A stretch of DNA of 64,000 bases from Pigmentiphaga daeguensis (GTDB lineage: Bacteria; Pseudomonadota; Gammaproteobacteria; Burkholderiales; Burkholderiaceae_B): assembly GCF_039523035.1 (NCBI RefSeq), contig NZ_BAAAEN010000013.1, positions 62,001-126,000 of the forward strand. The letters run 5' to 3'. Every line of letters starts with the position of its first letter. Position 1 is the first letter of the stretch. Of this stretch, positions 16,864-25,109 are shown piece after piece. The notes beneath the pieces were generated by a model, which was not told where the DNA came from, did no database searches, and saw nothing but the letters and a program-made list of their open reading frames with translations. The position numbers and the translations under genes are program-made.

Positions 16864-16898
16864 ATGTCAAAATCCCATGAGTGATTCGATTTTGATAT
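16864..16898. promoter_or_regulatory. Long inverted repeat, candidate LysR operator
   Basis: ATGTCAAAATC (16864-16874) and GATTTTGATAT (16888-16898) are inverted arms of 11 bases with one mismatch and a 13-base spacer. The dyad lies two bases before the LysR ATG at 16901, in the divergent Bug/LysR region. Its left arm supplies a TTGACA on the minus strand that could serve the Bug operon. A LysR regulator binding here would repress itself and activate the divergent operon. Confidence 0.6.
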
Positions 16899-16900
16899 CC

Positions 16901-17812
16901 ATGAAACTCAATCAACTGCGGGATCTCGTGGCCATCGTCGAACATGGCGGATTGCGCGCCGCCGCCCGCCGGCTGGGCGTGGCGCAGCCGCTGCTCACCC
17001 GCAGCGTGCGCGGCCTGGAAAAGGAACTGGGCACGCCGCTGTTCGAGCGCCAGGCGCGCGGCATGGTCCTGACGCCGCTCGGCCGGCTGTTCCACGAACG
17101 CGCGCGCGGCATGGTCAACGAACTGCGCCGGGCGCGCGACGAACTGGCGCAGGCCCAGGGTTCGGGCGCCGGCACGGTCATCGCCGGCCTGTCCATCATG
17201 CCGCACATGGGCCTGCTGCCCCGCGCCCTGCCCGCCTTCCGGCGGCGCTATCCCCAGGTCTACCTGCAACTCATCGAAGGACTGTTCCCCGACCTCGAAT
17301 CGCAGTTGCGCAGCGGCGCCATCGACTTCTACCTGGGCGCCGCGCCCGGCACCGTGCCGGCCGGCTTCATCGTCGAACGACTGTTCTCCAATACCCGCGC
17401 CGTGGTCTGCCGCAAGGGGCATCCGCTGGCGCGCTCGCGTTCGCTCAAGGCGCTGGCCGGCGCCGAATGGGCCCTGCCCTCGACCGACTACGACAATCAG
17501 GACGACCTGGCGCGGCTGTTCCAGGAATACGGCCTGCCTTCGCCGCGCGTGGCGCTCCAGGCCCGCACAGCGCTGTCGATGATGGTCGCGCTGGCCAACA
17601 GCGACCTGCTGGCGCTGCTGCCGGTGCAATGGCGGGAATTCGACCTGACGCGCGATTCGCTGCAGGTGATCGCCGTGCGGGAAAGCCTGCCCGCGCCCGA
17701 CATCGTGCTGATCCGGCGAGCGGAGATGCCCATGACGCCGGCGGCCGAGCACTTGTGCGATCTCATGCAGCGCAATGCGCCATCCCTCCAGCCCACGCGG
17801 GGCCGCGCATGA
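16901..17812 (+). CDS. LysR-family transcriptional regulator
   Basis: A 303-residue regulator with an N-terminal winged helix-turn-helix (MKLNQLRDLVAIVEHGGLRA, then AQPLLTRSVRGLEKELG) and a two-lobed effector domain. The start at 16901 places the helix-turn-helix at the usual distance from the N-terminus. ATG 16877 is in frame but would translate through the operator-like dyad, and neither start has a clear Shine-Dalgarno. It diverges from the Bug/SDR/adenylation cluster, its likely target, with the aromatic acid or its CoA ester as likely inducer. The stop overlaps the next start by ATGA. Confidence 0.92.
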   Translation: MKLNQLRDLVAIVEHGGLRAAARRLGVAQPLLTRSVRGLEKELGTPLFERQARGMVLTPLGRLFHERARGMVNELRRARDELAQAQGSGAGTVIAGLSIMPHMGLLPRALPAFRRRYPQVYLQLIEGLFPDLESQLRSGAIDFYLGAAPGTVPAGFIVERLFSNTRAVVCRKGHPLARSRSLKALAGAEWALPSTDYDNQDDLARLFQEYGLPSPRVALQARTALSMMVALANSDLLALLPVQWREFDLTRDSLQVIAVRESLPAPDIVLIRRAEMPMTPAAEHLCDLMQRNAPSLQPTRGRA

Positions 17813-18696
17813 TACGCAGGCACATCGAAGCGCAGGTGCTGGGCCTGACCGGACTGGCGCTGGGCGGCATCGACTTCGAGCATCCGCGCGGCGATCCTGG
17901 CCTGTTCGGCCCCGGCTCGGCCTGCTGGAAGGTGCACGGCGATTTCACCTCCATGCTCATCGGCGGCATCGCCGCGCTGCTGATGCAGATGCTGCATCCC
18001 CTCGCGCTCGCCGGCGTATGGGATCACTCCAACTTCCGCCAGGACATGCTGGGCCGCCTGCGCCGGACCGGCCAGTTCATCTCGGGCACCACCTATGCCG
18101 CCACGGCGGATGCGGAGCGGCTGATCGCGCGCGTGCGCGGCATCCACGAACAGGTGCGCGGCACGGCTCCCGACGGCCGTCCCTACGCGGCCGACGACCC
18201 CGACCTGCTGACCTGGGTCCACGTGGCCGAGGTCAGCAACTTCCTGGCGGCGCACCTGCGCCATCGCGACCCCACGCTGTCCGGCGCGGAACAGGACCGC
18301 TACTACGACGAGATCGCGCTGATCGCGCTGCGCCTGGGCGCCCGCGAGGTCCCCCGTTCACGCGCCGAAGTGGCCGCCTATCTCGCGCGCATGCGGCCAC
18401 AACTGGTGTGCGACGACCGCACCCGCGAGATCGCCCGTATCCTGTTGTCGCATCCCCCGGCCGTCAGCCCGCTGGCGCGGCCGGTAAGCCGGTTCATGAT
18501 GGAAGCCGGCACGGCCTTGCTGCCCGGCTGGGCCGCCGACATGCTGGAACTGCGGCGCCCCGCATGGCGCGTGCAGGCGGCCGGCGCCGCGATCGGCGGC
18601 ATCGCGCCGGTCCTGCGCTGGGCCGTGCGCAACGGCTCGGCGCACCGGGCCAAGCGCCGCATGGGACTGCTTCCTCCCTCCTCCGACGGGCTTTGA
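17809..18696 (+). CDS. MpaB/DUF2236-family oxygenase-like protein
   Basis: A 295-residue protein of the DUF2236 group, related to MpaB and to the latex-clearing protein Lcp, which bind heme b. The segment GDFTSMLIGGIAALLMQMLHPLALAGV (about residues 44-70) is the family core, with His candidates for heme ligation in MLHP and in WVHVAEVSNFLAAHL. There is no signal peptide. It is coupled to the LysR gene by ATGA and is presumably expressed with it. The reaction is unknown; an oxygenase acting on a product of the divergent cluster is one possibility. Confidence 0.85.
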   Translation: MIRRHIEAQVLGLTGLALGGIDFEHPRGDPGLFGPGSACWKVHGDFTSMLIGGIAALLMQMLHPLALAGVWDHSNFRQDMLGRLRRTGQFISGTTYAATADAERLIARVRGIHEQVRGTAPDGRPYAADDPDLLTWVHVAEVSNFLAAHLRHRDPTLSGAEQDRYYDEIALIALRLGAREVPRSRAEVAAYLARMRPQLVCDDRTREIARILLSHPPAVSPLARPVSRFMMEAGTALLPGWAADMLELRRPAWRVQAAGAAIGGIAPVLRWAVRNGSAHRAKRRMGLLPPSSDGL

Positions 18697-18721
18697 CGGG
18701 CGGCACGCGAATGTCTAACAT
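18693..18721 (+). promoter_or_regulatory. Possible promoter of the persulfide dioxygenase gene
   Basis: TTGACG at 18693-18698, a 17-base spacer and TAACAT at 18716-18721. The -35 covers the stop codon of the preceding gene. The predicted transcript would begin near 18728 and carry the palindrome at 18744-18760 in its short leader. Confidence 0.45.
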
Positions 18722-18743
18722 ATATTCCATATAGAAATTTGCT

Positions 18744-18760
18744 TATTTCTTTAAGAAATA
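18744..18760. promoter_or_regulatory. AT-rich palindrome abutting the start codon
   Basis: TATTTCTTTAAGAAATA has perfect 8-base arms around a central T and ends one base before the ATG at 18762. A direct repeat CATATA-TTC-CATATA lies just upstream at 18719-18733. Such AT-rich dyads before persulfide dioxygenase genes suggest an ArsR-type sulfide-responsive repressor such as BigR, but no such regulator gene is in the window. Confidence 0.5.
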
Positions 18761-18761
18761 T

Positions 18762-19466
18762 ATGATCTTCCGCCAGTTCTTCGATGCCGACTCCAGCACC
18801 TACACGTACCTCCTGGCATCCCGCCGCGGGGGCGAGGCGCTGATCATCGATCCGGTCAAGGAACGCCTGGACCACTATCTGCAAGCCATCCGCGAACTGG
18901 ACCTGCGCCTGGTTCACGCCATCGACACCCACACCCACGCCGACCACATCACCGCGCTGGGCGACCTGCGCGACGCCACCGCCTGCACCACCATCATGGG
19001 CGAACGCTCGCGCGCCGAGTGCGTCTCGCGCCAGGTCGGCGACGGCGAGCTGCTGCGTGTCGACGGCATCACGCTGCAAGCGCTCTATACCCCCGGACAC
19101 ACCGACGAATCCTTCAGCTTCGTGCTGGAACCGACCGCGCCTCGTGCCGTCTTCACCGGCGATGTACTGCTGATCCGCAGCACGGGCCGCACCGATTTCC
19201 AGGCCGGCGACGCCGGGCTGTCCTGGCACTCCATCGTCGACCGCCTGTTCGCGCTGCCCGACGACACCACGGTCTACCCCGCGCACGACTACAAGGGCTG
19301 GACCGCCTCCAGCATCGGCGAGGAAAAGCGGCACAACCCCCGCCTGGCGGGCAAGACGCAAGCCCAGTATGTCGAGATCATGGACAACCTGAACCTGCCC
19401 AACCCGCGCCTGATGGACGTCGCCATACCGGCCAACCTGGCCTGCGGCCAGGCGCCGGCCGCCTGA
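18762..19466 (+). CDS. Persulfide dioxygenase-like metallo-beta-lactamase-fold protein (ETHE1/SdoA type)
   Basis: A 234-residue protein. The metal motif THTHADH is at about residues 56-62, followed by TPGHT, TGDVLL and YPAHDY with the remaining His/Asp iron ligands. In ETHE1-type enzymes mononuclear iron oxidises glutathione persulfide to sulfite, as part of sulfide detoxification. The length and the RSTGRTDFQ segment fit persulfide dioxygenases rather than glyoxalase II. No rhodanese or sulfide:quinone reductase is adjacent. The AT-rich palindrome before the gene suggests induction by sulfide or persulfide. Confidence 0.88.
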   Translation: MIFRQFFDADSSTYTYLLASRRGGEALIIDPVKERLDHYLQAIRELDLRLVHAIDTHTHADHITALGDLRDATACTTIMGERSRAECVSRQVGDGELLRVDGITLQALYTPGHTDESFSFVLEPTAPRAVFTGDVLLIRSTGRTDFQAGDAGLSWHSIVDRLFALPDDTTVYPAHDYKGWTASSIGEEKRHNPRLAGKTQAQYVEIMDNLNLPNPRLMDVAIPANLACGQAPAA

Positions 19467-19507
19467 TCCGCCGGCTGGCGTCCCGGAGCCGGGCGATCCA
19501 GGGCCCC

Positions 19508-19522
19508 GGGGGCCGTGCCCCC
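19508..19522. terminator. GC-rich hairpin after the dioxygenase gene
   Basis: GGGGGC-CGT-GCCCCC forms a 6-base stem about 40 bases after the dioxygenase stop and 60 bases before the next gene. There is no T tract, so it is only a weak terminator candidate. Confidence 0.3.
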
Positions 19523-19583
19523 CATGCCCATCCCGCAGGGCATCCATGAAGGCCTATCATGGGACGTCAACCGATCGAGTCCC

Positions 19584-20270
19584 ATGACCACGCTGCTCGT
19601 CCACCATGAACTCAACCGCCACGGCCGCGACTTCGCGGTCGGGGACATCCATGGCCATTTCACGCGGCTGCGGACCGCGCTGGACCATGCCGGCTTCGAT
19701 CCCGCCATCGACCGGCTTTTCAGCGTGGGCGACCTGGTCGACCGGGGGCCGGAATCCGAGCAGGCGCTGGACTGGCTGGCCCTGCCCTGGTTCCATGCGA
19801 TACGCGGCAATCACGAAGACATCGCGATACGCTACGCCAGGGGCAACCCCGTCGACCAGACCAACTACATCGCCAACGGCGGAGCCTGGTTCGTGACGCT
19901 GCCCCTGGCGCGGCGCCGGATCTACGCCGAGGCCTTCGCCCGCCTGCCGCTGGCCAGGGAGATCGAGACGCCGGCGGGGCTCGTGGGCATCTTGCACGCG
20001 GACAGCCCGGTGCGGGACTGGAGCAGGCTGTGCTGGTCGCTGCGGCTGTGGCGCGCGGCGCGGGACCGCGCGATGTGGTCGCGCGCCCGGCTGCAAGACG
20101 AAGATGCCGGCGGCGTTGCCGGACTGCGCGCGCTGGTGGTGGGCCACACTCCGGTGGAAGATCCCGTCGTGCTCGGGAACGTCCATCACATCGACACGGG
20201 CGGATGGATGCAGGACGGCCGCTTCACGCTGCTGGACCTTGCCACGCTGCGGGCCCCGGCCATGCGCTAG
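19584..20270 (+). CDS. PrpA/PphA-type metallophosphatase (serine/threonine phosphatase)
   Basis: A 228-residue calcineurin-like phosphoesterase with the ordered metal motifs GDIHGH (about 21-26), GDLVDRG (48-54), RGNHE (74-78) and GHTP (about 190). This is the PPP-type arrangement of lambda phosphatase and E. coli PrpA/PrpB, enzymes that dephosphorylate proteins or small phosphoesters with Mn2+ or Fe/Zn. I use ATG 19584 because the metal motif then falls at its usual distance; an in-frame ATG at 19515 adds 23 residues without homology. It lies between the dioxygenase and putA genes, 42 bases before putA. Confidence 0.88.
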   Translation: MTTLLVHHELNRHGRDFAVGDIHGHFTRLRTALDHAGFDPAIDRLFSVGDLVDRGPESEQALDWLALPWFHAIRGNHEDIAIRYARGNPVDQTNYIANGGAWFVTLPLARRRIYAEAFARLPLAREIETPAGLVGILHADSPVRDWSRLCWSLRLWRAARDRAMWSRARLQDEDAGGVAGLRALVVGHTPVEDPVVLGNVHHIDTGGWMQDGRFTLLDLATLRAPAMR

Positions 20271-20312
20271 ACTGGTTCCTGCCGGACGCCGTACGGCGAC
20301 AGGAGGGCATCC

Positions 20313-23300
20313 ATGCAGTCGACGACTCCCTGCCCCTATTCCTTCGAGGCCTTCCCGCCGGGCATCGCCCCGCAGACCGGAACACGCGCGGCCATCACCT
20401 CGGATTACCGGCGGGCGGAACACGAGATGGTCGGACGCCTGCTGGACGAGATCGGCCCCTCGTCCGACGACGGACCGGTCATGGATCTCGCGTGGCGGCT
20501 GGCGTCCACGCTGCGCGACGAGTCGGCACGCCAGGCGACCGAAGGGCTGGCGCAGATGCTGCTGCAGGAGTTCTCGCTCTCGTCCGAGGAAGGCATCGCG
20601 CTGATGTGCCTGGCGGAGTCGGTCCTGCGCATACCGGACACCGCCACCCGGGACGCGCTCATCCGCGACAAGATCAGCAAGGGCCGATGGTCGGCCCACC
20701 TGGGGCACAGTCCGTCGCTGTTCGTCAATGCCGCCGTCTGGGGGCTCCTGCTGACCGGCCGGCTGTATGCCGCCCACCAGGGATCGGGCCCGCAGGCGGC
20801 GCTGGCCGGCCTGGTCGAGAAAGGCGGCGAGCCACTGGTACGGCGGGCAGTCGATGCCGCCATGCGCCTGCTGGGCGACCAGTTCGTCGCGGGCCGCACC
20901 GTGGAACAGGCGCTGGACCGCTCGCGCGCCCAGGTGGCACGGGGCTACACCCATTCCTATGACATGCTGGGCGAGGCGGCCATGACCGAGGCCGACGCCC
21001 TGCGCTACACGGCCGCCTACGAACACGCGATCCACCGCATCGGCGCCTCGTGCCGGGACGGCACGCCCTACGAAGTCCCCGGCATCTCGATCAAGCTGTC
21101 GGCCCTGCACCCGCGCTACGCACGCAGCCAACAGGCACGGGTACAAGGCGAACTCTACCCCCGCCTGCTGTCGCTCGCGCGCGCGGCGCGCGGCCACGGC
21201 ATGGGTCTCAACATCGACGCGGAAGAGGCCGCGCGCCTGGATCTGTCGCTGGACCTGCTCGAACGCCTGTGCGGAGAACCAGACCTGGAAGGATGGAACG
21301 GCCTGGGCTTCGTCGTGCAGGCCTACCAGAAGCGCAGCCTGCGCCTGATCGAACACCTGGTGACCCTGGCACGCCGCGGCGGCCGCCGGCTCATGGTGCG
21401 CCTGGTCAAGGGCGCGTACTGGGACAGCGAGATCAAGCTCGCCCAGGTCCAGGGCCTGCAGGACTACCCGGTGTTTACGCGCAAGCCCCATACCGACATC
21501 GCCTATCTCGCCTGCGCGCGCAGGCTGCTGGCGGCGACCGACGCGGTGTTCCCGCAGTTCGCGACCCACAACGCCCATACCCTGGCGGCCGTCTACCATC
21601 TGGCCGGGCCGCAAGGCTTCCGCCCCGGACAATACGAATTCCAGTGCCTGCACGGCATGGGCGAGCCCCTGTACGACCAGGTCGTCGGCGCGGCGCGGGA
21701 TGGCGGCCTGGGGCGTCCCTGCCGCATCTACGCGCCGGTCGGCCCGCACGACACGCTGCTGGCCTACCTGGTGCGGAGGCTGCTCGAGAATGGCGCGAAC
21801 ACCTCGTTCGTCCATCGCGTGGCTGATCACGTCCTGCCGCTGGAAGCCGTGATCGTGGACCCGGTCGCGGCCGCCCGCGACATCGGCGCCGGGGGCGGCT
21901 CCGTGGGTGCGCCCGACCCGCGCATTCCCCTGCCGCCGAACCTGTACGGCGCCGAACGCGTCAACTCGCGCGGGCTGGACTGGTCCGACGAAGCCTGCCT
22001 GTTGCAACTGTCGCATCGGCTGGCGGGCGCGGCCGGACGCACCTGGCTGGCCCGCCCCCTGCTGGACGACCAGGCCGCGCCCGGGCCCCTCCTCGAGATT
22101 CGCAGCCCCGCCCATCGCGGCGATCTGGTCGGCCATGTGCAGGAAGCCTCGCCCGCCGATCTCGAACTCGCGCTCGTGCGCGCCGGCCATGCCGCACGCC
22201 TCTGGCGCGACACGGCCCCCGCCGAGCGCGCGGCCATCCTGCGCCGCGCGGCCGACGGCATGGAGGACGAACGCGAGGCGCTGGCGGCACTGATGGTGCG
22301 CGAGGCGGGCAAGACCTTGCCCAACGCCTTCGGCGAAGTGCGCGAGACCGTCGACTTCCTGCGCTACTACGCCGCGCGCGCCACCGACGGCTTCGACGGC
22401 GCCCTTCACCGGCCGCTGGGTATCGTGGCCTGCATCAGTCCATGGAACTTCCCGCTGTCCATTTTCACCGGACAGGTGGCGGCCGCGCTGGCGGCCGGCA
22501 ATACGGTGGTGGCCAAGCCGGCGGAACAGACTCCCCTGATCGCCGCCGAGGCCGTGCGCATCCTGCGCGCGGCGGGCGTTCCACCGGGCGCGCTGCAGAT
22601 GCTGCCGGGGCGCGGCGCATCCATCGGCGCCGGCCTGGTCGCCGACGCGCGCGTGCAGGGCGTGCTGTTTACCGGGTCGGCGGAAGTGGCCCGGGACATG
22701 CGGCGCGTGCTGGCCGAGCGGCTGGGCAGCGACGGCAGGAGCATTCCGCTGATCGCCGAGACCGGCGGACTGAACGCCATGATCGTCGATTCGTCCGCCC
22801 TGCCCGAGCAGGTGGTCGCCGACGTGATGGAATCGGCATTCGACAGCGCCGGCCAACGCTGCTCGGCCCTGCGCCTGCTGTGCCTGCAGGAGGACGTTGC
22901 CGACCGGATCCTGGCCATGTTGCGCGGCGCCATGGACGAATACCGCATCGGCCGGCCCGACCGCCTCGAGACCGATGCCGGGCCGGTCATAGACGAAGCC
23001 GCGCGGGACGACATCGAGCGCCACGTCGCGGCCATGCGCGATGCCGGCCGCCCGGTCCACCGCTCGGGCCGCCTGGACGCGGAAGAATGCCGGCAGGGAT
23101 GTTTCGTCGCGCCGACGCTGATCGAGCTGGAACGGCCGGACCAATTGCGCCGCGAGGTGTTCGGGCCGGTACTTCACGTGGTGCGCTTCGCGGGGCGGCA
23201 TCTCGACAGCCTGCTGGAACAGGTGAACGACCTAGGCTACGGTCTCACGCTGGGCCTGCACACCCGCATCGACGACACGGTCGCGCGGGTGCTCGACCGG

Positions 23301-24056
23301 GCGCGCGTGGGCAACGTCTACGTGAACCGCAACATGATAGGCGCCGTCGTCGGCGTGCAGCCCTTCGGCGGCGAGGGCATGTCGGGCACCGGCCCCAAGG
23401 CGGGCGGGCCGCTGTATCTTCCGCGCCTGTTGTCCTCGGCCCCGCCCGACATCGCGATACGCGCGCTGGCCCCGCATCCTCCGGCTCCCGCCTGGCTGCA
23501 ACCCACCCGCCCCGCCCGGCCGCTTGCCGCCCTGTGGGACTGGGCCCGCGACCAGGGCATGGCGGAGCTGGCCGACCGCTGCGCGACCTACGCCGCGCGG
23601 CTGCCCGAGATCGCCGCGGCCACCCTGCCCGGCCCCACCGGACAACTCGACGTCTACGCGCTACGTCCGCGCGGCAGAGTGTTGTGCATCGCGGACGAGA
23701 CCTCCGACCTGCTGGCCCAGCTGGCGGCGGCGCTGGGCACGGGCAATGAAGCGCTCTGGCAGGCCGGCCACCAGACGGCAGCATTGCACGCGTCGCTGCC
23801 GGCCGGCGTCGCCGGCCACGTGGCCGTGGCCGATCCCGCCGCATCGTCGTTCGACGCGGTCCTCGTCCATGCCGTGGGCAATCGCCTGAAATCCATCTTG
23901 CGCCAGCTTGCCCGCCGCGCGGGCGCGATCGTGCCGGTAGTGGACCTGGCTCCGGGAGACGCGGCCATTCCGCTCGAACGTCTGCTGGTCGAACGATCGG
24001 TCAGCATCAACACCGCCGCGGCGGGCGGCAATGCCAGCCTGATGACGATGGGTTAG
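20313..24056 (+). CDS. putA: Bifunctional proline dehydrogenase / P5C dehydrogenase PutA
   Basis: A 1247-residue enzyme that oxidises proline to glutamate. The FAD-linked proline dehydrogenase barrel spans about 100-460, with RLVKGAYWDSEIKLAQ near 360, FATHNAHTLAAVY and EFQCLHGMGEPLYDQ. The NAD-linked aldehyde dehydrogenase domain spans about 550-1000, with SPWNFPLSIF, Glu816 in ETGG and the catalytic Cys850 in GQRCSALR. A C-terminal segment (about 1000-1247) corresponds to the capping domain of long PutAs. There is no ribbon-helix-helix domain at the N-terminus, so unlike E. coli PutA it should not be its own repressor. The ATG has AGGAGG upstream. Peripheral membrane association is expected for electron transfer to quinone. 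Confidence 0.97.
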   Translation: MQSTTPCPYSFEAFPPGIAPQTGTRAAITSDYRRAEHEMVGRLLDEIGPSSDDGPVMDLAWRLASTLRDESARQATEGLAQMLLQEFSLSSEEGIALMCLAESVLRIPDTATRDALIRDKISKGRWSAHLGHSPSLFVNAAVWGLLLTGRLYAAHQGSGPQAALAGLVEKGGEPLVRRAVDAAMRLLGDQFVAGRTVEQALDRSRAQVARGYTHSYDMLGEAAMTEADALRYTAAYEHAIHRIGASCRDGTPYEVPGISIKLSALHPRYARSQQARVQGELYPRLLSLARAARGHGMGLNIDAEEAARLDLSLDLLERLCGEPDLEGWNGLGFVVQAYQKRSLRLIEHLVTLARRGGRRLMVRLVKGAYWDSEIKLAQVQGLQDYPVFTRKPHTDIAYLACARRLLAATDAVFPQFATHNAHTLAAVYHLAGPQGFRPGQYEFQCLHGMGEPLYDQVVGAARDGGLGRPCRIYAPVGPHDTLLAYLVRRLLENGANTSFVHRVADHVLPLEAVIVDPVAAARDIGAGGGSVGAPDPRIPLPPNLYGAERVNSRGLDWSDEACLLQLSHRLAGAAGRTWLARPLLDDQAAPGPLLEIRSPAHRGDLVGHVQEASPADLELALVRAGHAARLWRDTAPAERAAILRRAADGMEDEREALAALMVREAGKTLPNAFGEVRETVDFLRYYAARATDGFDGALHRPLGIVACISPWNFPLSIFTGQVAAALAAGNTVVAKPAEQTPLIAAEAVRILRAAGVPPGALQMLPGRGASIGAGLVADARVQGVLFTGSAEVARDMRRVLAERLGSDGRSIPLIAETGGLNAMIVDSSALPEQVVADVMESAFDSAGQRCSALRLLCLQEDVADRILAMLRGAMDEYRIGRPDRLETDAGPVIDEAARDDIERHVAAMRDAGRPVHRSGRLDAEECRQGCFVAPTLIELERPDQLRREVFGPVLHVVRFAGRHLDSLLEQVNDLGYGLTLGLHTRIDDTVARVLDRARVGNVYVNRNMIGAVVGVQPFGGEGMSGTGPKAGGPLYLPRLLSSAPPDIAIRALAPHPPAPAWLQPTRPARPLAALWDWARDQGMAELADRCATYAARLPEIAAATLPGPTGQLDVYALRPRGRVLCIADETSDLLAQLAAALGTGNEALWQAGHQTAALHASLPAGVAGHVAVADPAASSFDAVLVHAVGNRLKSILRQLARRAGAIVPVVDLAPGDAAIPLERLLVERSVSINTAAAGGNASLMTMG

Positions 24057-24066
24057 GGCCGAGGGC

Positions 24067-24366
24067 TCAGGCGCGCATGTAGGCCCAGCCCTCGGCCTGC
24101 CGCCGCGCGATGTGCAGCACCGCGGCCTCGACCACGGCGATGCCGGCCGGCGCCTCCAGCCCATTGGCCGCCAGCGTGTTTGCGCAAAGCCGAAGATGGA
24201 CGTCGGTGGCATCGGGCTGGCCCAGGGCGGCCGCGACGGCGCCCGCGTTGGCCACCAGTTCGACCTGGGCCTGGCCGTCGGCCTTGAGCAGGTTGGCCAG
24301 GTTGCGCCGCCCCCGCTCCAGCGCCGCGGGCGTGGGCGCATGGATGACGAGCCTGAGGGCCGGCAT
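24067..24366 (-). CDS. DsrE/DsrF-like small protein
   Basis: A 99-residue cytoplasmic protein of the DsrE-like fold (alternating beta-alpha, first strand LRLVIHAPT). Cys61 in RLCANTLAANG sits where DsrE-like proteins carry the sulfur-binding cysteine. It starts two bases after the ABC ATPase gene ends, with GGGAG overlapping the end of that gene, so it belongs to the same operon as the SsuA-type importer. A sulfur-carrier role for sulfur released from the imported compound is a fair guess but is not shown by sequence. Confidence 0.8.
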   Translation of the reverse strand: MPALRLVIHAPTPAALERGRRNLANLLKADGQAQVELVANAGAVAAALGQPDATDVHLRLCANTLAANGLEAPAGIAVVEAAVLHIARRQAEGWAYMRA

Positions 24367-24368
24367 GG

Positions 24369-25109
24369 TCAGTCCACTCCCAATTGCGCCGACAAGTGGG
24401 CCACATAGCGGCCGAAGTCGGCATGGCCGCGGTCGCGCGACCTGGGCAGGTCGATCACCAGGTTCTCGGCCACGTTCGCGGGACGCCCTCCCAGCACCAC
24501 GACGCGGTCGGCCAGGAACACCGCCTCGTCGATGTCGTGGGTGACGAACATGATCGCCGCGTGCGTGGACTGCCAGATCCGCATCAGTTCGGCCTGCAGG
24601 TGGCGGCGGGTCAACGCGTCCACCGCGCTGAAGGGCTCGTCCATCAGCAGGATGTCGGGCTTGACCGCGAGCGCGCGCGCGATGCCCACGCGCTGGGCCT
24701 GGCCGCCGGACAACTGGTGCGGCCAGCGGTCGGCGAACTCGGCCAGCCCCGTCATCCGCAGGGCCTCGTCCACCCGGCCGCGCTTTTCGTCGGCATCGAT
24801 GTCCAGGGTCTCGAGGCCATAGGCCACATTGCCGGCCACGGTGCGCCAGGGCAGCAGCCGGCCGTCCTGGAACACCACGGCCCGGCGGCGCCGGCCCGCG
24901 CGCTGCGGCAGGCGGAAGTGCATCTGCCCCGCCGACGGCGCGATCAGGCCGGCGGCGGTGCGCAGCAGCGTGGACTTGCCCACGCCCGAGCCGCCGACCA
25001 CGGCCAGGAACTCGCCCTTGGCGATGTCCAGGGACAAGTCCTGGATGACGGGCCCGGGCGCGCCGGGATGGGTATACGAGAAACGATCGAATTCGATTAC
25101 GGCCGCCAC
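24369..25109 (-). CDS. ABC transporter ATP-binding protein, SsuB/TauB type
   Basis: A 246-residue nucleotide-binding subunit. Walker A is GGSGVGKST, the Q-loop VFQDGRLLPW, the signature LSGGQAQR, Walker B ILLMDEPFSA and the switch His in VTHDID. QDGRLLPW and the C-terminal layout are typical of the nitrate/sulfonate/taurine/thiamine-precursor importers. I use GTG 25109, which overlaps the permease stop by 13 bases; upstream codons in the longer frame are Arg/Gly low complexity and have no homology. It energises the permease encoded just upstream on the same strand. Confidence 0.92.
   Translation of the reverse strand: MAAVIEFDRFSYTHPGAPGPVIQDLSLDIAKGEFLAVVGGSGVGKSTLLRTAAGLIAPSAGQMHFRLPQRAGRRRRAVVFQDGRLLPWRTVAGNVAYGLETLDIDADEKRGRVDEALRMTGLAEFADRWPHQLSGGQAQRVGIARALAVKPDILLMDEPFSAVDALTRRHLQAELMRIWQSTHAAIMFVTHDIDEAVFLADRVVVLGGRPANVAENLVIDLPRSRDRGHADFGRYVAHLSAQLGVD

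Noticed and set aside
19557..23201. A 1214-codon open frame on the minus strand opposite putA and the phosphatase gene
   Set aside because: Its composition is low complexity and it has no family features; both plus-strand genes are unmistakable.
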